Positions 40,325 through 40,885 of a stretch of DNA of 40,885 bases are shown here, piece by piece. The notes under the pieces were generated by a model, which did not search any database, had not been told where the DNA came from, and saw only the letters and a list, made by a program, of their open reading frames with translations. The stretch is from an uncultured Clostridia bacterium (GTDB lineage: Bacteria > Bacillota > Clostridia > Christensenellales > Borkfalkiaceae). Within the stretch, counting starts at the first letter, position 1, and the number at the start of each line of letters is the position of its first letter. The translations under genes and the position numbers were made by a program. The stretch is taken from NCBI GenBank assembly GCA_934249265.1, contig CAKQKQ010000007.1, positions 1-40,885 of the forward strand. Reading direction: 5' to 3'.

Positions 40325-40885
40325 CTATTTATTTGTTTTAAATTTATAAATTTCAAGGTTAGGATTATTTACATCGATCATAACCTTGGCATTTCTAGCC
40401 GCGCCATTAGAATTTCTAAACGCCGATTGAAATTTGCCGCAATATTGAATTGTTTCGGCATTTACCCAAGCAAAAATAAGTTCGTCAAAAGAAAAAGAAA
40501 TTTTTCTGCGTCTTGATGGTGCTTTACGTTCAACACGTTCTTTTTCGTATTTACTGATTCCACCTTTTAATTCGTCGTGCCACTTCTTAAAAGAACCGTC
40601 AGTGTCATAAATACTAACTCCGCTAGCAATGATAAAGCAAACTTGTCCATATTCGTCAATTGCACGCATAGTTTCGTCATAGCCATTTGTTGGAATCTTA
40701 CCGCCATCATTTTTGACAGGGTCAATGCTGTGTGCTTTAAAATCCCAATTTATATCTCTAAAACCATCAAATTCTACTTTGCCATATTTTTTGCCTGGGC
40801 ATTCCATAAAATTGTCTTTACCTAAAGTTTTTTCGCACATAAACTGAAAATAAAAACCAGGCCACTCCATTTGTTTCCAATGGTG
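40325..40885 (-). CDS. probable type II restriction endonuclease, partial
   Basis: The frame runs out of the window at 40885, so the N-terminus is missing; 186 residues are visible (HHWKQMEWPGFYFQFMCEKT at the left). KVEFDGFRDINWDFKAHSID holds an Asp followed by Asp-Phe-Lys, which fits a PD-(D/E)xK nuclease core (Asp, then Asp-x-Lys). Its position directly upstream of a C5-methyltransferase supports a restriction enzyme. I do not recognise the specificity family. The C-terminal part is basic (ERKAPSRRRKISFSFDEL) and may contact DNA. An ATG at 40870 is internal rather than the start. Confidence 0.72.
   Translation of the reverse strand, partial: HHWKQMEWPGFYFQFMCEKTLGKDNFMECPGKKYGKVEFDGFRDINWDFKAHSIDPVKNDGGKIPTNGYDETMRAIDEYGQVCFIIASGVSIYDTDGSFKKWHDELKGGISKYEKERVERKAPSRRRKISFSFDELIFAWVNAETIQYCGKFQSAFRNSNGAARNAKVMIDVNNPNLEIYKFKTNK

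Overview
The window looks like a chromosomal segment of an uncultured, endospore-forming member of the Clostridia. The DNA is AT-rich, ribosome binding sites are of the strong GGAGG type, promoters fit the sigma-A consensus, and there is a complete gerA-type germination operon plus spoIIE. No ribosomal RNA, CRISPR array or transposase gene was found. TGA is used as a normal stop (for example by the genes ending at 1626 and 18891).

Layout. 1-3.2 kb: rplI (ribosomal protein L9) and small uncharacterised membrane or cytoplasmic genes. 3.5-6.8 kb: an ECF sigma factor, its overlapping RsgI-like membrane anti-sigma factor, and a secreted lipoprotein whose promoter matches the sigma factor's own promoter in sequence and spacing, so the three probably form one envelope-signalling regulon. 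7.2-7.6 kb: tRNA-Arg(ACG) with a duplicated terminator and GC-rich block. 7.6-9.4 kb: a leftward MFS transporter plus nitroreductase operon. 10.2-13.9 kb: a 1232-residue lipoprotein built of helical repeats and Ig-like modules. 14.3-17.8 kb: small unknown genes, a two-domain cysteine-rich CPCC protein and a cupin. 18.2-19.8 kb: a TrmN6-type tRNA methyltransferase and rsmI. 20.1-28.4 kb, all leftward: a small membrane protein with a hairpin over its ribosome binding site, spoIIE, a HAD phosphatase, and gerAC, gerAB and gerAA. 28.6-34.9 kb: a ribbon-helix-helix protein, clpB, an EFR1-type flavodoxin-ferredoxin, a DUF975 membrane protein and a DUF4177-like protein.

35.2-40.9 kb is a different kind of DNA. 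It begins at tRNA-Arg(CCT), which is preceded exactly 220 bp upstream by a copy of its own 5' half. It carries a DUF4238-like protein and then a leftward restriction-modification operon: a probable restriction endonuclease cut by the right edge, a C5-cytosine methyltransferase, an HNH nuclease, a second zinc-finger/HNH-like protein and a 92-residue partner. The second HNH-like gene is read in one frame across an in-frame TGA that falls where a zinc-ligand cysteine is expected (CVL-TGA-GK). It is therefore either a very recent nonsense mutant, a selenocysteine or read-through gene, or a sequencing error; this is the most striking single observation here.

A second unexplained signal is a dispersed 26-bp palindrome (arms TTTTACGCA and TGCGTAAAA around ATACGTAT) with at least eight intergenic copies. 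In five copies the flanks also pair, with different but matching bases. In three it sits exactly 20 nt before a start codon, with a related spacer containing the ribosome binding site.
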